Shown here piece by piece: positions 49,353-50,225 of a stretch of DNA of 50,225 bases. The notes under the pieces are model-generated. The model had not been told where the DNA came from. It made no database searches and saw only the letters and a program-made list of their open reading frames with translations. This DNA is from an uncultured Oscillospiraceae bacterium (GTDB lineage Bacteria; Bacillota; Clostridia; Oscillospirales; Acutalibacteraceae), in NCBI GenBank assembly GCA_902465155.1, contig CABQLY010000017.1, positions 1-50,225 of the forward strand, in the 5' to 3' direction. Numbering within the stretch: position 1 is the first letter of the stretch; every line of letters begins with the position of its first letter. A program made the translations under genes and the position numbers.

Positions 49353-50225
49353 ATGAGCAAAAATGAACAGACTAACCCCTTGGTGCAAAACATTAAAAAA
49401 ATTTCTTTATCTTTAATTGATGATTTCCCGAACCACCCGTATCATATTTTTGATGACGAAAGCATGGCGGAGCTAACGGAAAGCATAAGAAAAAACGGTC
49501 TTATTTCCCCTATAATCGTAAGAGAAGAAGAAGACGGCGGCAGGTATGAACTTATTTCCGGTCACCGCAGAAAATATGCTTGCAGCACCCTTGGTTATGA
49601 GGAAATACGGTGCAATATAATCGCGGTTACAGACGACGAGGCAACAATTATAATGGTAGACAGCAATTGTCAGCGGCAAAAACTGTTACCGAGTGAGAAA
49701 GCCTTTGCATATAAAATGAAGCTTGACGCTATGAAACGACAGGGTAAGCGCACGGATCTAACCTGTGTGCAAAACGCACACAAGTTAAAATCCCGTCAGA
49801 TTTTAGCAGAGCAGGAAGGCAAAAGCGAATACCAGATAAGGCGGTATATCCGTCTTACACACTTAATACCCGAATTGTTGGAATATGTTGACGCTGAAAA
49901 AATTAAGCTTTTACCCGCTACCGAAATATCATATCTCGGTGAAGATGCGCAACGCGACCTTTGCGACGTTATAGAAACCTGTGTAGCTTTTCCCTCACAC
50001 GGACAGGCACGGCGTTTACGCAGGCTGTATGAAAGCGGAGAACTTACATACGAAAAAACATTACAGATTCTTGAAGAAGAAAAAGGCAATCAAAAGCCGA
50101 AATACAGGCTGTCCTGCGATAAATTATCCAAGTATATTCCTCAAGGCACGCCCGACGCCGAAGCAGAGGAGGCTCTATCCCAAATTTTGTGTAAACGCAG
50201 AAATGCGGTAAAAACAGAAATAAAT
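49353..50225 (+). CDS. ParB/RepB/Spo0J-family protein (3' end outside the window)
   Basis: At least 291 residues; the frame is still open at the window end. ATG 49353 has AGGTGA seven bases upstream. The N-terminal ParB/Srx domain has ELTESIRKNGLISPIIVR and the CTP-binding SGHRRKYA motif; a central helix-turn-helix follows (LAEQEGKSEYQIRRYIRL), and then a helical tail as in ParB proteins of integrative conjugative elements. Codon use (AGA, ATA, ACG, GAA-rich) and base composition differ from the rest of the window. Directly after a tRNA pair, it is likely the first gene of an integrated element rather than the chromosomal ParB. Confidence 0.88.
   Translation, partial: MSKNEQTNPLVQNIKKISLSLIDDFPNHPYHIFDDESMAELTESIRKNGLISPIIVREEEDGGRYELISGHRRKYACSTLGYEEIRCNIIAVTDDEATIIMVDSNCQRQKLLPSEKAFAYKMKLDAMKRQGKRTDLTCVQNAHKLKSRQILAEQEGKSEYQIRRYIRLTHLIPELLEYVDAEKIKLLPATEISYLGEDAQRDLCDVIETCVAFPSHGQARRLRRLYESGELTYEKTLQILEEEKGNQKPKYRLSCDKLSKYIPQGTPDAEAEEALSQILCKRRNAVKTEIN

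Overview
The window looks like a chromosomal segment of an anaerobic, fermentative Gram-positive bacterium of class Clostridia, probably Oscillospirales/Ruminococcaceae. That placement is an inference from gene content, not a database match. The supporting content is: a division and cell-wall (dcw) cluster with a SpoVD-type penicillin-binding protein and a MurE carrying the DNPR motif of meso-diaminopimelate ligases; pyruvate formate-lyase with its activase; the complete [FeFe]-hydrogenase maturation set HydE, HydF and HydG; purine-rich Shine-Dalgarno sites; and consensus sigma-A promoters with 16-18 bp spacers. About 42 protein genes (two of them incomplete) and seven tRNA genes can be supported.

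Layout. 1-390: tRNA-Gly(TCC) and tRNA-Arg(TCT). 400-700: two decayed tandem-repeat arrays. 737-3640: a GH5-like glycoside hydrolase with an AraC-type regulator; the hydrolase promoter lies inside a large inverted repeat. 3900-7300: a three-gene membrane operon (SPFH/zinc-ribbon protein, zinc-ribbon membrane protein, TPM-domain protein) resembling Bacillus ydjI-ydjG-ydjH. 7400-10130: a TetR-ABC-ABC efflux operon. 10290-11590: a membrane metallophosphoesterase. 11670-13080: a small accessory island with an exact-period 16-bp array, the C-terminal remnant of a phage/ICE tyrosine integrase, a four-helix-bundle protein gene and tRNA-Ala(CGC). 13089-26127: the dcw cluster on the minus strand, in transcription order mraZ, rsmH, ftsL, spoVD, murE, mraY, ftsW, murG, murA, ftsQ, ftsZ, with a MraZ-box-like operator array at its promoter. 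murF, murD, murC, murB and ftsA are missing from it. 26316-30119: pflB-pflA and an Rrf2-family regulator whose promoters share a 14/15-bp sequence.

30234-37700: mixed housekeeping and accessory genes. These are a YitT membrane protein, a PHP-family histidinol phosphatase, a sugar-phosphate isomerase-like TIM barrel, an orphan zeta-like kinase, a small Sm-like protein, tRNA-Val(CAC), a DUF4234/TM2/DUF2752 membrane operon, a small glycine/alanine-rich protein and DegV. 37912-42275: tRNA-Gln(CTG) and a 1249-residue secreted SGNH hydrolase with duplicated jelly-roll-like modules. 42281-44248: uvrB. 44437-48696: the hydrogenase-maturation operon (TM1266-like regulator, hydE, hydG, hydF), whose leader carries a terminator with a competing upstream stem. 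48878-50225: a CAT-anticodon tRNA, tRNA-Trp(CCA), and the start of a ParB gene, probably the edge of an integrative element, that runs off the window.

The least ordinary signals are: (i) the hyd-operon leader, which looks like an attenuator or unrecognised cis-regulatory RNA; (ii) the promoter nested in the loop of a terminator-like inverted repeat between araC and the GH5 gene; (iii) the shared pfl/rrf2 promoter motif; (iv) five unrelated tandem-repeat arrays in intergenic DNA, one with an indel-free 16-bp period and only transition differences. I saw no CRISPR array, rRNA gene or intact insertion sequence.
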